A DNA stretch of 64,000 nucleotides, taken from positions 39,646 through 103,645 of the forward strand of contig CAZVJU010000001.1 of NCBI GenBank assembly GCA_964627195.1. The letters run 5' to 3'. Positions 1 to 8,059 of this stretch are shown here, in pieces. The notes beneath the pieces were generated by a model. The model ran no database searches. It had not been told where the DNA came from and saw only the letters and a program-made list of their open reading frames with translations. Made by a program: the position numbers and the translations under genes. The first letter of the stretch is position 1. Each line of letters opens with the position of its first letter. The stretch is from CAZVJU01 sp964627195 (lineage in GTDB: Bacteria; Patescibacteriota; Microgenomatia; UBA8517).

Positions 1-1368
1 TCGCAACACTCTGTCTCCTACTTCAACATTCCAAGTGGCAAAATGGCAAACATTCAAGTTTAATCCGTTATCCAAAGTAATACGCAGTCCTACACATCCC
101 CCTTCTAGTTTTCCTCTAAAGCTTACATTTCCATCACCAGGCGCCAAAATCTGCGTGTCACTCTGCAGGTTCGGCACCATATCCAAACCAAACAGCTGAT
201 TCCTGCAATGATCAGGTCCTATACCAACATGGCAACCTGTACTAGTTTGATCTCGATTATTAAAATAGCCACTTGTAACAGTCCATGCAACTCCGTTATT
301 AAATGGCGACAATAAAGAAAAATCGCTCTCAGGCGGACCATGCTGGTTAGAAAGATTGACCTGGCCAATTTTATGTACATTGTTCTCTGTGAACCAAAGA
401 TTGCCATCTGATCCCAATACTATGAAAGTAGGATTACTCTCAGCTGTAGGGACTGCAAATTCGGTAACTTTTCCTTTAGTATCAATTTTACTGACTTTAT
501 TCGCATTAGGATCTTGCTCGGTAAACCAAAGGTTTCCATCAGCGTCTTTGGTAATGCCATATGGGTAACTGTTGCTAGTTGGTATTGGAAACTCTGTAAT
601 ATCACCATTCAAAGTAATCTGTCCTATTTTATTAACACCTGGATCTGTAAACCAAAGACTGCTACCGTATCCTGTTGTAATAATAAGAGGTGTACTATTT
701 TCTATAGTGACTGGAAATTCTGTAATATCCCCACTAATTGTGATCCGACCGATCTTATTATTATTCAATTCCGTGAACCACAAATTAGTATCCGAACCTA
801 ACGTTATGCTGAACGGATAACTAATGCTACTTGGGAGTGAAAACTCAGTGATGCTACCGCTTGGGGTAATACGTCCTATCTTGCCTGAACCGGATTCTGT
901 AAACCAAAGATTACTGTCTGAACCAGCCGTAATTGTCATCGGTTCACTATTAGGAGTAGGGATTGAGAACTCAGAAATCACACCATTTGGAGTGATTTTT
1001 CCTATCTTATTTGCATACGTCTCTGTAAACCAAAGATTATCGTCTGGTCCTAATGTAATACCAAAAGGGCCACTATCATTAGTAGGTATTGGAAACTCTG
1101 TAACATCACCATTTGGAGTTATACGTCCTATCTTATTTGAATTATGACCCTGCTCTGTAAACCATAAATTACCATCTGGTCCTGATGTAATACCCACCGG
1201 ACTAGCCTCAAAAGTAGGAATAGAAAACTCTATAACTGTTATTTTTTCTTTTGCACTTATACGAACAAAGAAGATTGCCAATGATGCAATGATCGTCGCA
1301 GCAATACCAAATACAACCGATATAAGTATATATTTTGATTTAAAAACATCTTTCTTAATTTTTTTCAT
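1..1368 (-). CDS. Membrane-anchored Vgb-like beta-propeller with C-terminal M23-like domain (3' end outside window)
   Basis: I read this ORF directly from the minus strand. It starts at ATG 1368 and stays open for 456 codons to the window edge. Residues about 10-35 form one membrane segment. About seven repeats of roughly 40 residues follow, each with a GxDxNLWFTE motif and a KIGRIT-type strand, as in virginiamycin B lyase/NHL propellers. After the propeller comes a segment typical of LytM/M23 domains: W-x-VTSGY, then H and D around residue 400 (GLDMV), then APGDGNVSFRG, GLRITLDNG and NVCH, then VEVGDRV. The expected HxH at the end lies beyond the edge. This is probably an extracytoplasmic wall-binding or wall-cleaving protein. 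The spacing of the first His/Asp pair is unusual, so the M23 domain may be inactive. Confidence 0.8.
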   Translation of the reverse strand, partial: MKKIKKDVFKSKYILISVVFGIAATIIASLAIFFVRISAKEKITVIEFSIPTFEASPVGITSGPDGNLWFTEQGHNSNKIGRITPNGDVTEFPIPTNDSGPFGITLGPDDNLWFTETYANKIGKITPNGVISEFSIPTPNSEPMTITAGSDSNLWFTESGSGKIGRITPSGSITEFSLPSSISYPFSITLGSDTNLWFTELNNNKIGRITISGDITEFPVTIENSTPLIITTGYGSSLWFTDPGVNKIGQITLNGDITEFPIPTSNSYPYGITKDADGNLWFTEQDPNANKVSKIDTKGKVTEFAVPTAESNPTFIVLGSDGNLWFTENNVHKIGQVNLSNQHGPPESDFSLLSPFNNGVAWTVTSGYFNNRDQTSTGCHVGIGPDHCRNQLFGLDMVPNLQSDTQILAPGDGNVSFRGKLEGGCVGLRITLDNGLNLNVCHFATWNVEVGDRVLR

Positions 1369-1449
1369 CTAAACAAAATTGTACTCTTTATTTATTTTTA
1401 TTAGATTATATTAATTTTTAGATTACAAAACAGTTTGTGTCAGGAAAGC

Positions 1450-3249
1450 TTAAAACCTATCCCACTCAAAGTCATACCACAGATCCGCGGTATTTGATCC
1501 ATTGAGACCATGAGCACTAAAGGCTTTGCCAGAGGGTAAAGAGTATACCGAATTATTGGTCCCGTCCCATACTATAGAATAAAAATCAAGATTAGCATCT
1601 CCCATCAACACCATAATATCATCATCATCTCCTTGCGGAGTCATTCTTACTGTTTTAAGAGCACCGCCTAACGTATTCAAACTCACTTGACTTGAATCAG
1701 GATCCCAAGTGTTTGTCGAAGGGTTATACTGCTTTAGTTTTGGGACGGCTGTTCTGTCGGAATAAACAACGATAGCTCGTTCACCTGACGTTGCTTCATA
1801 GGATACCTGGAAACTCCGCTGATTGCCGGTATCTGTTGTCGTTTCAATAATATAATTTGTTGGTGTTGTCCAGGCTGGCGTAAAGTTGCTTTCATAGCAA
1901 CGGATATCTTCTCCCGTATCTGTTGCACAAGCAATAAATTCATCTCCTCCTATTCGCCCTTCCACAGATACTGCAACCAATCTTGATTGAGCTGGTGCAT
2001 CTACTGTCCCTGTCCATGAACCTCCACCGGTACCATTGGCTGTCCATATTTTGATATTCATCCGTGTATCAGTTCCGGCATTGGAGTACACAAGTGCACC
2101 CTTTGTAGACGCATTAGGACTCCAAGCAAAATCAACGAGTTCTCTATTATTTGCCGGTGCCGCTCCTGAATGTTGAGCGTGCAATATCCAATCGGCTAAT
2201 TCATAGGTATTATTCGTTCCTAAATTAAAATATTCCGTATTAGTATCACTTGTTTGGTCAAATACAGCTACCATAGCCTCAGTAGTACCGGGTCTTCTTC
2301 GAGCAACAATATATGTCGGAATTCCTCCTACTACTCTTGTGTCGAGCTGTCCTGACCAAGAAGTACCGTTCCATACTCTATACCGAGGTGTCGTAGAATT
2401 ATTCGAATAAACAGCCATAAAATCACCATTCGCAAGGTAAGTACCATCAAAATTGCGTACATCAAGAAAACTGGTAGAGTTCCAAAATGCTAATAAATTG
2501 ACATTACCCCAACCTGTTCCATTATGTACTTGAGCATAAATATATTGCGTAGCCCCATTATAGTGTCTTGAAATCATGATTTTTTCATTTCTCGTAGGAG
2601 AAGCATACAATCTGACTGCGCGTAGGACTCTGTTAGTAGTACCGTCGATGTCAGCAGCTAACTGTACAGCTCCCCAGGTACCCGATGCGTCGAGTATTTT
2701 GTAACTAATAGTATCCAGAGTAGTTCCTCCATCCCCATAGACCAACACGCCACCCTTTTCGGTTGCAATTGCTTTCCGAAAATTTGTCACATAGTTGGAA
2801 AGTGTAATACTCCTTGCCCTGACATCTGAAAAATTCCAATTTACTTCTGCTGTCACTTTTTTGGTGTCAGGATCAGTCGTCCCACCAGAGCTAACTATAT
2901 TTCCGTTTACATCCCGATTAACTGTCGAAACTAGCATACTTCTCGTAAAGCGGCCAGAGGGATCGGTATCGCTTCCCGGGCCGTTAAATTCCCAAAACCC
3001 ATTGCTTCTTCGTAATTTAAGCGTTCCGGCCGACAAGTTCGACCATCCCTGATTCTTTATAGATCGAACAGCTTCCATCCCTTCCCCCGCATAAAGAGTC
3101 GCAAAAGTTTCCTCCTCGCCTAATCTATTAACTGAATAACTATGCAGGATTGTAGTTATGCCTGTTACCGCAATTATCGCAAACATAAAAACAGCCAGCA
3201 TAACTTCTACAATCGAAAACCCTTGATTTGTAGTTTCTTTTTTCCCCAT
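1450..3249 (-). CDS. Large prepilin-like protein with extracellular repeat domain
   Basis: The N-terminus carries a type IV prepilin signal: a short basic leader, then G/FSIVEVM with the +5 Glu, then a hydrophobic helix ending near residue 35. At 599 aa it is far longer than ordinary pilins (120-200 aa). From about residue 165 onward the sequence has many short strand-turn segments with recurring Trp/Gly-rich motifs (GTWG, GTGWGNV, GTSWSG, GGGSWTG), which suggests a beta-propeller or beta-sandwich head. It lies 2 nt after a FimT/GspH-type pilin gene and upstream of no other pilus gene, so it closes the pilC-pilin operon. It is probably a minor or tip pilin acting as an adhesin. The fold of the C-terminal part is my inference. 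Confidence 0.8.
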   Translation of the reverse strand: MGKKETTNQGFSIVEVMLAVFMFAIIAVTGITTILHSYSVNRLGEEETFATLYAGEGMEAVRSIKNQGWSNLSAGTLKLRRSNGFWEFNGPGSDTDPSGRFTRSMLVSTVNRDVNGNIVSSGGTTDPDTKKVTAEVNWNFSDVRARSITLSNYVTNFRKAIATEKGGVLVYGDGGTTLDTISYKILDASGTWGAVQLAADIDGTTNRVLRAVRLYASPTRNEKIMISRHYNGATQYIYAQVHNGTGWGNVNLLAFWNSTSFLDVRNFDGTYLANGDFMAVYSNNSTTPRYRVWNGTSWSGQLDTRVVGGIPTYIVARRRPGTTEAMVAVFDQTSDTNTEYFNLGTNNTYELADWILHAQHSGAAPANNRELVDFAWSPNASTKGALVYSNAGTDTRMNIKIWTANGTGGGSWTGTVDAPAQSRLVAVSVEGRIGGDEFIACATDTGEDIRCYESNFTPAWTTPTNYIIETTTDTGNQRSFQVSYEATSGERAIVVYSDRTAVPKLKQYNPSTNTWDPDSSQVSLNTLGGALKTVRMTPQGDDDDIMVLMGDANLDFYSIVWDGTNNSVYSLPSGKAFSAHGLNGSNTADLWYDFEWDRF

Positions 3250-3251
3250 CT

Positions 3252-3719
3252 TTAATTAATCTCGATTCCACCTACTTCATTTAATCGAACTAATGTTGTT
3301 CCCGAATCGTTAGTTAGTGTGACAGTTAACGGAAGCGCGCCTGACGGCTCTCCTCTTTTCCCTGTAATTCCGGAAAATGTTACTTCAGAAAGTCCTGATA
3401 CATTTACTCCCGGCAAATTATAAATTTCGCTAAAAGTCGGAGAAGAACAGCTTCCGCTAAATAACAAAAGGTTATTCCCACTCATGCAAACTCCCCAGGT
3501 AGTATTATTTTTCCCGTCCATCGCATAACTTTGGGCTTTGCGAATTGCCCCAACTATTTTGTCGCCTGCAACTTCTAAATTATTACTTGCAAGAAAAGAA
3601 ACCAGCGAAGTCCCCGAAAGAAGCGCCAAGATGGAGATAATGGCAACAACTAGTATCAGCTCAATGAGGGTAAATCCCGAGCTCTGAAATATGGAATTTG
3701 TTTTTTTCTCATTGGTCAT
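3252..3719 (-). CDS. GspH/FimT-like type IV prepilin
   Basis: This 155-aa protein has a textbook class III prepilin signal, SSGFTLIELILVVAIISIL. The peptidase would cut between G and F, and Glu follows at +5. The rest is a small beta-rich domain with one Cys pair (residues about 83 and 95), as in FimT/GspH minor pilins. The start at 3719 is separated from the pilC stop by only 1 nt, and the gene is followed 2 nt later by the long pilin, so the three are clearly one transcript. The protein should sit in the membrane until assembled into the pilus. I cannot tell whether it is the major pilin. Its length and domain type fit a minor pilin better. Confidence 0.88.
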   Translation of the reverse strand: MTNEKKTNSIFQSSGFTLIELILVVAIISILALLSGTSLVSFLASNNLEVAGDKIVGAIRKAQSYAMDGKNNTTWGVCMSGNNLLLFSGSCSSPTFSEIYNLPGVNVSGLSEVTFSGITGKRGEPSGALPLTVTLTNDSGTTLVRLNEVGGIEIN

Positions 3720-3720
3720 A

Positions 3721-4800
3721 TCACCTGCGAATTGATCCTGTCAGTTCATAAATTGGCGAGATAATTGACAGAGCTAAAAAGCCTACAAATAACCCAATAG
3801 CAATAAGGAGAACTGGTTCGATGACACTGCCCAGATTTTTGCTTATGTCATCCACTTCGTCTTCATAAAAGACGGCCAAGTAAAGCAAAGTCTCATCCAA
3901 TTTACCGGTTTTTTCTCCAACCGCAACCATTCTTGATACAAGCGGAGGGTATTTACTAAACTTAATATTCTCCATAGTACGCCCCACATCTTTCCCTTTA
4001 GCCAAAGACGATGAGATGCTCAAAAGCTGTCTTCTAAATTGGATATTTGATAAAGTGTCAGCAGTAACTTCCAAGGCTTTTATAATTGGCGTACCGCTTT
4101 GCAAAAGTGTTCCCAAATTTCTCGAAAACTGGGCCAGTTGGGAATAACTGACCAGCTCTCCGATAACAGGTATTTTTAATATGACTGCGTGCCAATAAGG
4201 TTTTACTCTTGGGAGCTGAATAGCAAATCGGGTAAGGATGAGAACTCCGGCAAGTCCCAAAAAAATAACTATGCCGTAATCTCTCATTGTCGTGCCCATA
4301 AATAAGAGCACTTTTGTACTAAAGGGAAGATCAATCTCAAAAGATTCAAAAAAATCAACTAACCTGGGAAGAATAAAAAATGAAATGAAGCTACCGACTA
4401 CCAGTGCCAAAGATAAAACTAGGCCGGGATAAATGAGAGCACTTCTTACCTTTTTCTTGAGAGAGTGACTTTTGACAAGTTGGTCAACCAAAAATTCCAA
4501 ATTGTCTACCAAAGTACCGGAGGTTTCACCTATTTCAATGAGGCTGATATAAAAATCGTCAAACCAGCGCGGATGCTTTCTGAAAGAATCGGCCAAAGAC
4601 TTCCCGTTTTTAACATCAGAAAGAACTGCAGTAAGAACTTCTTTGAAGTAACTTGATCGGGTTTGCGAAGCCAACGTCTCTAACACTTCTGTTACAGGCA
4701 AACCAGCCTTCAACATCACAGAAATATGTTTAGTGAAAACAAGTTTTTCCTGCTGATTAACTTTTTTGAATATAGTAAATGACTGGGCAGAATTAGACAT
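3721..4800 (-). CDS. pilC: Type IV pilus inner-membrane platform protein PilC/GspF
   Basis: The 359-aa protein has two T2SSF domains (about residues 18-140 and 220-345). Each is followed by membrane helices: the hydrophobic stretch at 120-150, another at about 170-190, and the C-terminal one at 325-350. Typical motifs are seen, such as F.k.lsvMLkAGLPVtEVLe at the N-terminus and GTLLQSGTPIIKALEV in the second repeat. Its length is slightly shorter than classic PilC (about 400 aa), because the N-terminal extension is short. It forms the platform that couples the PilB ATPase to pilin insertion and extraction. It lies between pilB and the pilin genes. A 16-bp hairpin in the 90-nt gap after pilB may modulate its expression. 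Confidence 0.93.
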   Translation of the reverse strand: MSNSAQSFTIFKKVNQQEKLVFTKHISVMLKAGLPVTEVLETLASQTRSSYFKEVLTAVLSDVKNGKSLADSFRKHPRWFDDFYISLIEIGETSGTLVDNLEFLVDQLVKSHSLKKKVRSALIYPGLVLSLALVVGSFISFFILPRLVDFFESFEIDLPFSTKVLLFMGTTMRDYGIVIFLGLAGVLILTRFAIQLPRVKPYWHAVILKIPVIGELVSYSQLAQFSRNLGTLLQSGTPIIKALEVTADTLSNIQFRRQLLSISSSLAKGKDVGRTMENIKFSKYPPLVSRMVAVGEKTGKLDETLLYLAVFYEDEVDDISKNLGSVIEPVLLIAIGLFVGFLALSIISPIYELTGSIRR

Positions 4801-4850
4801 ATTACAGATGTCACCTTTAATTCAGAACTATAAATGGCGTGACATATGCC

Positions 4851-4893
4851 AAAGAAATCACATTTTTAAACTTAAATAAAATGTGATTTCTTT
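4851..4893 (-). terminator. Strong hairpin between pilB and pilC
   Basis: A perfect 16-bp stem (AAAGAAATCACATTTT and its complement) encloses an 11-nt loop. One arm overlaps the pilB stop codon. No long T tract follows on the minus strand, so it could be an attenuator or mRNA-stabilising structure instead of a full terminator. The pilC ATG lies about 50 nt further on. Confidence 0.55.
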
Positions 4894-6703
4894 ATTCTTT
4901 GGTAACTCGAATTATTTCCTCTATTGTGGTTACTCCACTTTTCACCTTATCAACTCCGTCATCAAGCATTGTTTTCATACCTGCCTTTTTAGCAATTTCC
5001 AAAAGGATTCCAGCATCCTTTTTGTCTACTATTGCTTCACGTATCTTACGATCAACACTCAGAACTTCGAAAATACCGACCCGCCCCAAATAGCCAGTAT
5101 AGTGGCAGGGATCACATCCCTTACCTTTATATATATGACCTTTTAGCGTATCTTTAAATTTATCAAGAATAGAGTCATTTATTCCTGAAATTAGCCCATT
5201 TTCACCTAACTCCCCACCTTGGATAATTTCTTCAACACCCACCGAAATCCTGCACTTCTGACAAATTTTCCTGACCAATCTTTGGCCTATCACTATATTT
5301 ACGCAAGATGAGATCAAAAACGGCTCAACCCCAAGATCAAGCAACCTAGGAAAGGCGGTTACCGCATCATTTGTGTGAAGAGTTGACAAAAGCAGATGGC
5401 CCGTCATGGCAGCATTGACTGAAATATCAGCAGTTTCCTGGTCCCGAATTTCCCCTACCAATATAATATCAGGATCCTGTCTGACTATTGCCCTTAAACC
5501 TTTAGCAAAAGTAAGATCGGTTTTAGGATTAGCCTGAATTTGATTGACGCCTTCGATTCCATATTCAACCGGATCTTCAATAGTCATTATATTAACCTTT
5601 CTTTCATTCAGGATTTTTAAAATTGCGTAAAGCGTCGTTGTCTTCCCACTTCCGGTCGGACCAGTTACCAGGATCATTCCGTGCGGTTTTTTATAGGCAT
5701 CTTCCAACACTCTGAGATTGTCCTCAACCAAACCCAAGTCTTGAAGTGAAAATTGGCGGGATTTTTCCGACAGAAGACGCATGACTACTTTTTCTCCATT
5801 TGTAATTGGGACAATTGAAACTCGAATATCCAAGTCTTCATCTTGGGTAGAGTAGCTTATTTTTCCATCTTGGGAAGACTGATGTTCATCCGTTCTTAGT
5901 TTAGCTAGCACCTTCACTCTAGTAATTATTTGAGAATGAAGTGTCTCAGGAAGTTTAACAATATCGTGCAAAATTCCATCAATACGGAAACGCACAAGCG
6001 ACATCTGTTTTAAAGGTTCTATATGGACATCTGAAGCTGAATTTTGATATGCATATTGGATGATCAAATCAACAATTTTAACTATCGATGGCTCCGGAAT
6101 CACGGATCCCTTTACTCTCCGAAGGCTTTCCTTAATTATCGTGTCAAAAACCTCTTCTACATCTTTAGCATACAAACTCAATCCATTTGTGATATCTCTT
6201 TTTGATGAATAATAAGGGATAACCTTTACCCCAACCTTTTTCTCTACAAACTGAATAGTCTCTTTGTCTAAAGGATGCTCCATTGCTACATGCAATCCCG
6301 CTTTGTCCATTTTGAAGGCAATCAGTCTTTGTTTTTTGGCATAGATTTCAGGTAACATTTTGGCAACTTTTTCGTCTATGCCGACTGTCGATAAATTTAT
6401 GTAAGGGACGGATATAATGTCAGAAATTACTTTACCTACATTCTCATCGGAAATTAATTCTCTATCAACTAAAATTTGTCCCAGAGGAATTTTTTGGTCT
6501 TCTGAGTCCTCGGAAGCCTGGTCTAATTGTGAAGACGGAATTACTCCAAGCTCCTTAAGTTCGTTATATAGATCTTCATTTTTATAACAGCATTCAAGAA
6601 AACCACGGGCTTCAGCCCGTGGATGAATTGAACGCTGTTCGTCATCCTCTTTTTTAGAGGAAACCCCGCCTTTCAAGGTGGGGAGGATGTCATAAAGGCT
6701 CAT
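4892..6703 (-). CDS. pilB: Type IV pilus extension ATPase PilB/GspE (contains in-frame palindromic element)
   Basis: This is a secretion ATPase of the PilB/GspE family, which powers pilin polymerisation at the cytoplasmic face. Visible in order are a MshEN/GspE N-terminal domain (residues about 45-150), Walker A GPTGSGKTTT near 345, an Asp box, Walker B (DPDIILVGEIRD) near 410, and the tetracysteine zinc motif (CQKC and CDPC) near 490-550. The total length of 603 aa is normal. Unusually, residues about 4-40 are encoded by a 112-nt palindromic repeat that also occurs elsewhere in the window. The reading frame stays open through it (LPTLKGG...HPRAEARGF). The real ancestral start may therefore have been displaced. 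The ATG at 6703 lies just outside the repeat. Confidence 0.93.
   Translation of the reverse strand: MSLYDILPTLKGGVSSKKEDDEQRSIHPRAEARGFLECCYKNEDLYNELKELGVIPSSQLDQASEDSEDQKIPLGQILVDRELISDENVGKVISDIISVPYINLSTVGIDEKVAKMLPEIYAKKQRLIAFKMDKAGLHVAMEHPLDKETIQFVEKKVGVKVIPYYSSKRDITNGLSLYAKDVEEVFDTIIKESLRRVKGSVIPEPSIVKIVDLIIQYAYQNSASDVHIEPLKQMSLVRFRIDGILHDIVKLPETLHSQIITRVKVLAKLRTDEHQSSQDGKISYSTQDEDLDIRVSIVPITNGEKVVMRLLSEKSRQFSLQDLGLVEDNLRVLEDAYKKPHGMILVTGPTGSGKTTTLYAILKILNERKVNIMTIEDPVEYGIEGVNQIQANPKTDLTFAKGLRAIVRQDPDIILVGEIRDQETADISVNAAMTGHLLLSTLHTNDAVTAFPRLLDLGVEPFLISSCVNIVIGQRLVRKICQKCRISVGVEEIIQGGELGENGLISGINDSILDKFKDTLKGHIYKGKGCDPCHYTGYLGRVGIFEVLSVDRKIREAIVDKKDAGILLEIAKKAGMKTMLDDGVDKVKSGVTTIEEIIRVTKE
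6583..6694 (-). repeat. 112-nt palindromic element, copy 1 (in pilB coding sequence)
   Basis: The element has two hairpins: an imperfect one at one end (CCTCCCC / GGGG-TTTCCTC) and a perfect CCACGGGC-TTCA-GCCCGTGG at the other. The second is preceded by TTCAATTCATCC and followed by TTCTTGAATGCTGTTATA. The copy at 24957-25068 has exactly the same length and conserved flanks, while its stems differ in a compensatory way. The hairpin plus its GATGAATTGAA flank resembles IS200/IS605-type transposon ends and REP/PATE elements. The insertion adds about 37 codons to pilB without breaking its frame. Confidence 0.85.
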
Positions 6704-6738
6704 TGTTCTTACTATCTTCTTGGCATTTAGGCTGGTTT

Positions 6739-7113
6739 TTAAACCCCATCTTCGAGAATTTTTTTTATCTTTGCCAAAACCTCCTTCATCGTAAGATCGG
6801 TTTTAACTATATAATCATTAGCACCCATTTGTACTGCTTTAACGACATCATCAGGCTGACTTAAGTTTGAAGCCACAATAATCGGAGTATTTTTCCATTT
6901 AGCATTTTTTTTTATTTCTTCCAAAAATGAAAATCCATCCCTCACAGGCATCATTAAATCGAGGATTATTAAGTCTGGCAAGAAAGAATCCAGAGCTTGG
7001 AGGGCCTCATCACCATTACTTACCGTTTTTACTTCATATTGAGCCTTAGATAATTTTACACGGTAAGCACTTGCCAAAAATTTATCATCCTCGGCAATTA
7101 GTATTTTCTTCAT
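6739..7113 (-). CDS. Stand-alone response regulator receiver protein
   Basis: This is a single REC domain of about 124 aa with no output domain. Acidic pair ED and D lie near residues 9-11, the phosphoacceptor Asp is in LIILDLMMP, the switch Ser lies in IIVASNLS, and Lys in DYIVKTD. I place the start at ATG 7113 (MKKILIAEDD), because codons further upstream fall inside a repeat element that supplies the AGAGG-type ribosome-binding site. It is the last of three consecutive REC-only genes downstream of a histidine kinase and directly upstream of pilB. Control of pilus extension by phosphorelay is therefore a reasonable inference, not something the sequence proves. Confidence 0.9.
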   Translation of the reverse strand: MKKILIAEDDKFLASAYRVKLSKAQYEVKTVSNGDEALQALDSFLPDLIILDLMMPVRDGFSFLEEIKKNAKWKNTPIIVASNLSQPDDVVKAVQMGANDYIVKTDLTMKEVLAKIKKILEDGV

Positions 7114-7226
7114 AAAACCTCTTTCAAAACTCACCTTTCAGGTTCGTTTTGAGAGCTCACGCTAGCTTACACTGAGTAGCAGTGCCAAGCTTTGCTTATA
7201 TGAACTAGTTTTAAAACCAGTTCATA
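7112..7226 (-). repeat. Inter-gene palindromic element B, copy 1
   Basis: The right part forms a hairpin around TATGAACTAGTTTT/AAAACCAGTTCATA. The left part (ACCTCTTTCAAAACTCACC) resembles the right end in inverted orientation. It matches 51708-51792 in both ends and differs mainly in the middle. On the minus strand its first bases supply the TGA stop of the upstream receiver gene, and its last bases supply the Shine-Dalgarno and lead into the ATG of the next receiver gene. Confidence 0.75.
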
Positions 7227-7605
7227 ATATTCCAAGTTCATATTTAACTTTTGCAATCACTTCATCTAACTTCCAATCAGTTTTCACTAAATAAGTGTTT
7301 ACGCCTCTTTCCCGGCTTTCTCTGATACTGTCTGCTTTGGAAAGATTACTAAGAATAATAACGGGGACCTTCTTACCCCAATCATCTTCACGTAACTTAT
7401 CAAGCATCGTAATTCCATCCATCTCAGGCAAAATTAAATCCAATAAAATAAGATCAGGATGTTCCTGGAGTGCAACTTCTAAACCACTCACGCCGTTAAA
7501 TGCTACGAGAACCTGAAAGTCTGAATCTTCCAGCTTCTTTTTTAAGGCTTTAACCGAAAACATCTCGTCTTCAACGATCAAAATTTTATATTTTTTGTCT
7601 GACAT
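7222..7605 (-). CDS. Stand-alone response regulator receiver protein
   Basis: This 127-aa protein is one CheY-like REC domain: VEDE near residue 12, phosphoacceptor Asp in LILLDLILPEMDG near 57, Ser in VIILSNLS and Lys in TYLVKTD. No DNA-binding or enzymatic output is attached. The stop TGA is contributed by the palindromic element that joins it to the next receiver gene. It is probably part of a phosphorelay with the histidine kinase encoded upstream at 8060-9730, acting by protein-protein contact. Confidence 0.92.
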   Translation of the reverse strand: MSDKKYKILIVEDEMFSVKALKKKLEDSDFQVLVAFNGVSGLEVALQEHPDLILLDLILPEMDGITMLDKLREDDWGKKVPVIILSNLSKADSIRESRERGVNTYLVKTDWKLDEVIAKVKYELGIL

Positions 7606-7628
7606 ACCAAATTGTATTATCTTACTTC

Positions 7629-8030
7629 TCAGACAGATTTTTGATTCTCTGTTATGACCTCGTCAATAATTTTTACAATGTCATCCAGACGATACTGAGC
7701 TTTTAGGAGATATTTTTTAGCTCCAAGTGCAAACATTGCTTTTTTCTTTTCTTCGCCTGCAGAATTACTTACGACAATAACTGGGATACTGCGCCATTTG
7801 GCATTATTACTAATCTCGACCATAAAATCCATTCCACTCATCTCAGGTAGATAGTAATCTAGCCAAATAGCAGTTGGGTTCTCATCCAAATTTTTCAAAT
7901 AGTCTATTGCCTGCTTTGCCGATATACAAGTAATGGTGGAGTAGCCGCTTACTTTTAACTTTTTCGCAATAACCTGAAGTAAGGTTACTTCATCCTCCAC
8001 AACCATTATTGTTTTTGCCTCTGATACCAT
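7629..8030 (-). CDS. Stand-alone response regulator receiver protein
   Basis: This 133-aa REC-only protein shows VEDE near residue 12 and the phosphoacceptor in IWLDYYLPEMSG near 58, followed by VIVVSNS. The conserved Lys is in KYLLKAQ. It lies 30 nt downstream of the histidine kinase and 24 nt upstream of the next receiver gene, so it is co-transcribed with both. It has diverged clearly from the other two receivers, so this is not a recent tandem duplication. Three receivers beside one kinase suggest branched signalling, probably toward the pilus machinery immediately downstream. Confidence 0.9.
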   Translation of the reverse strand: MVSEAKTIMVVEDEVTLLQVIAKKLKVSGYSTITCISAKQAIDYLKNLDENPTAIWLDYYLPEMSGMDFMVEISNNAKWRSIPVIVVSNSAGEEKKKAMFALGAKKYLLKAQYRLDDIVKIIDEVITENQKSV

Positions 8031-8059
8031 ATCTATACTTTACCACAAAATCCGCATTT

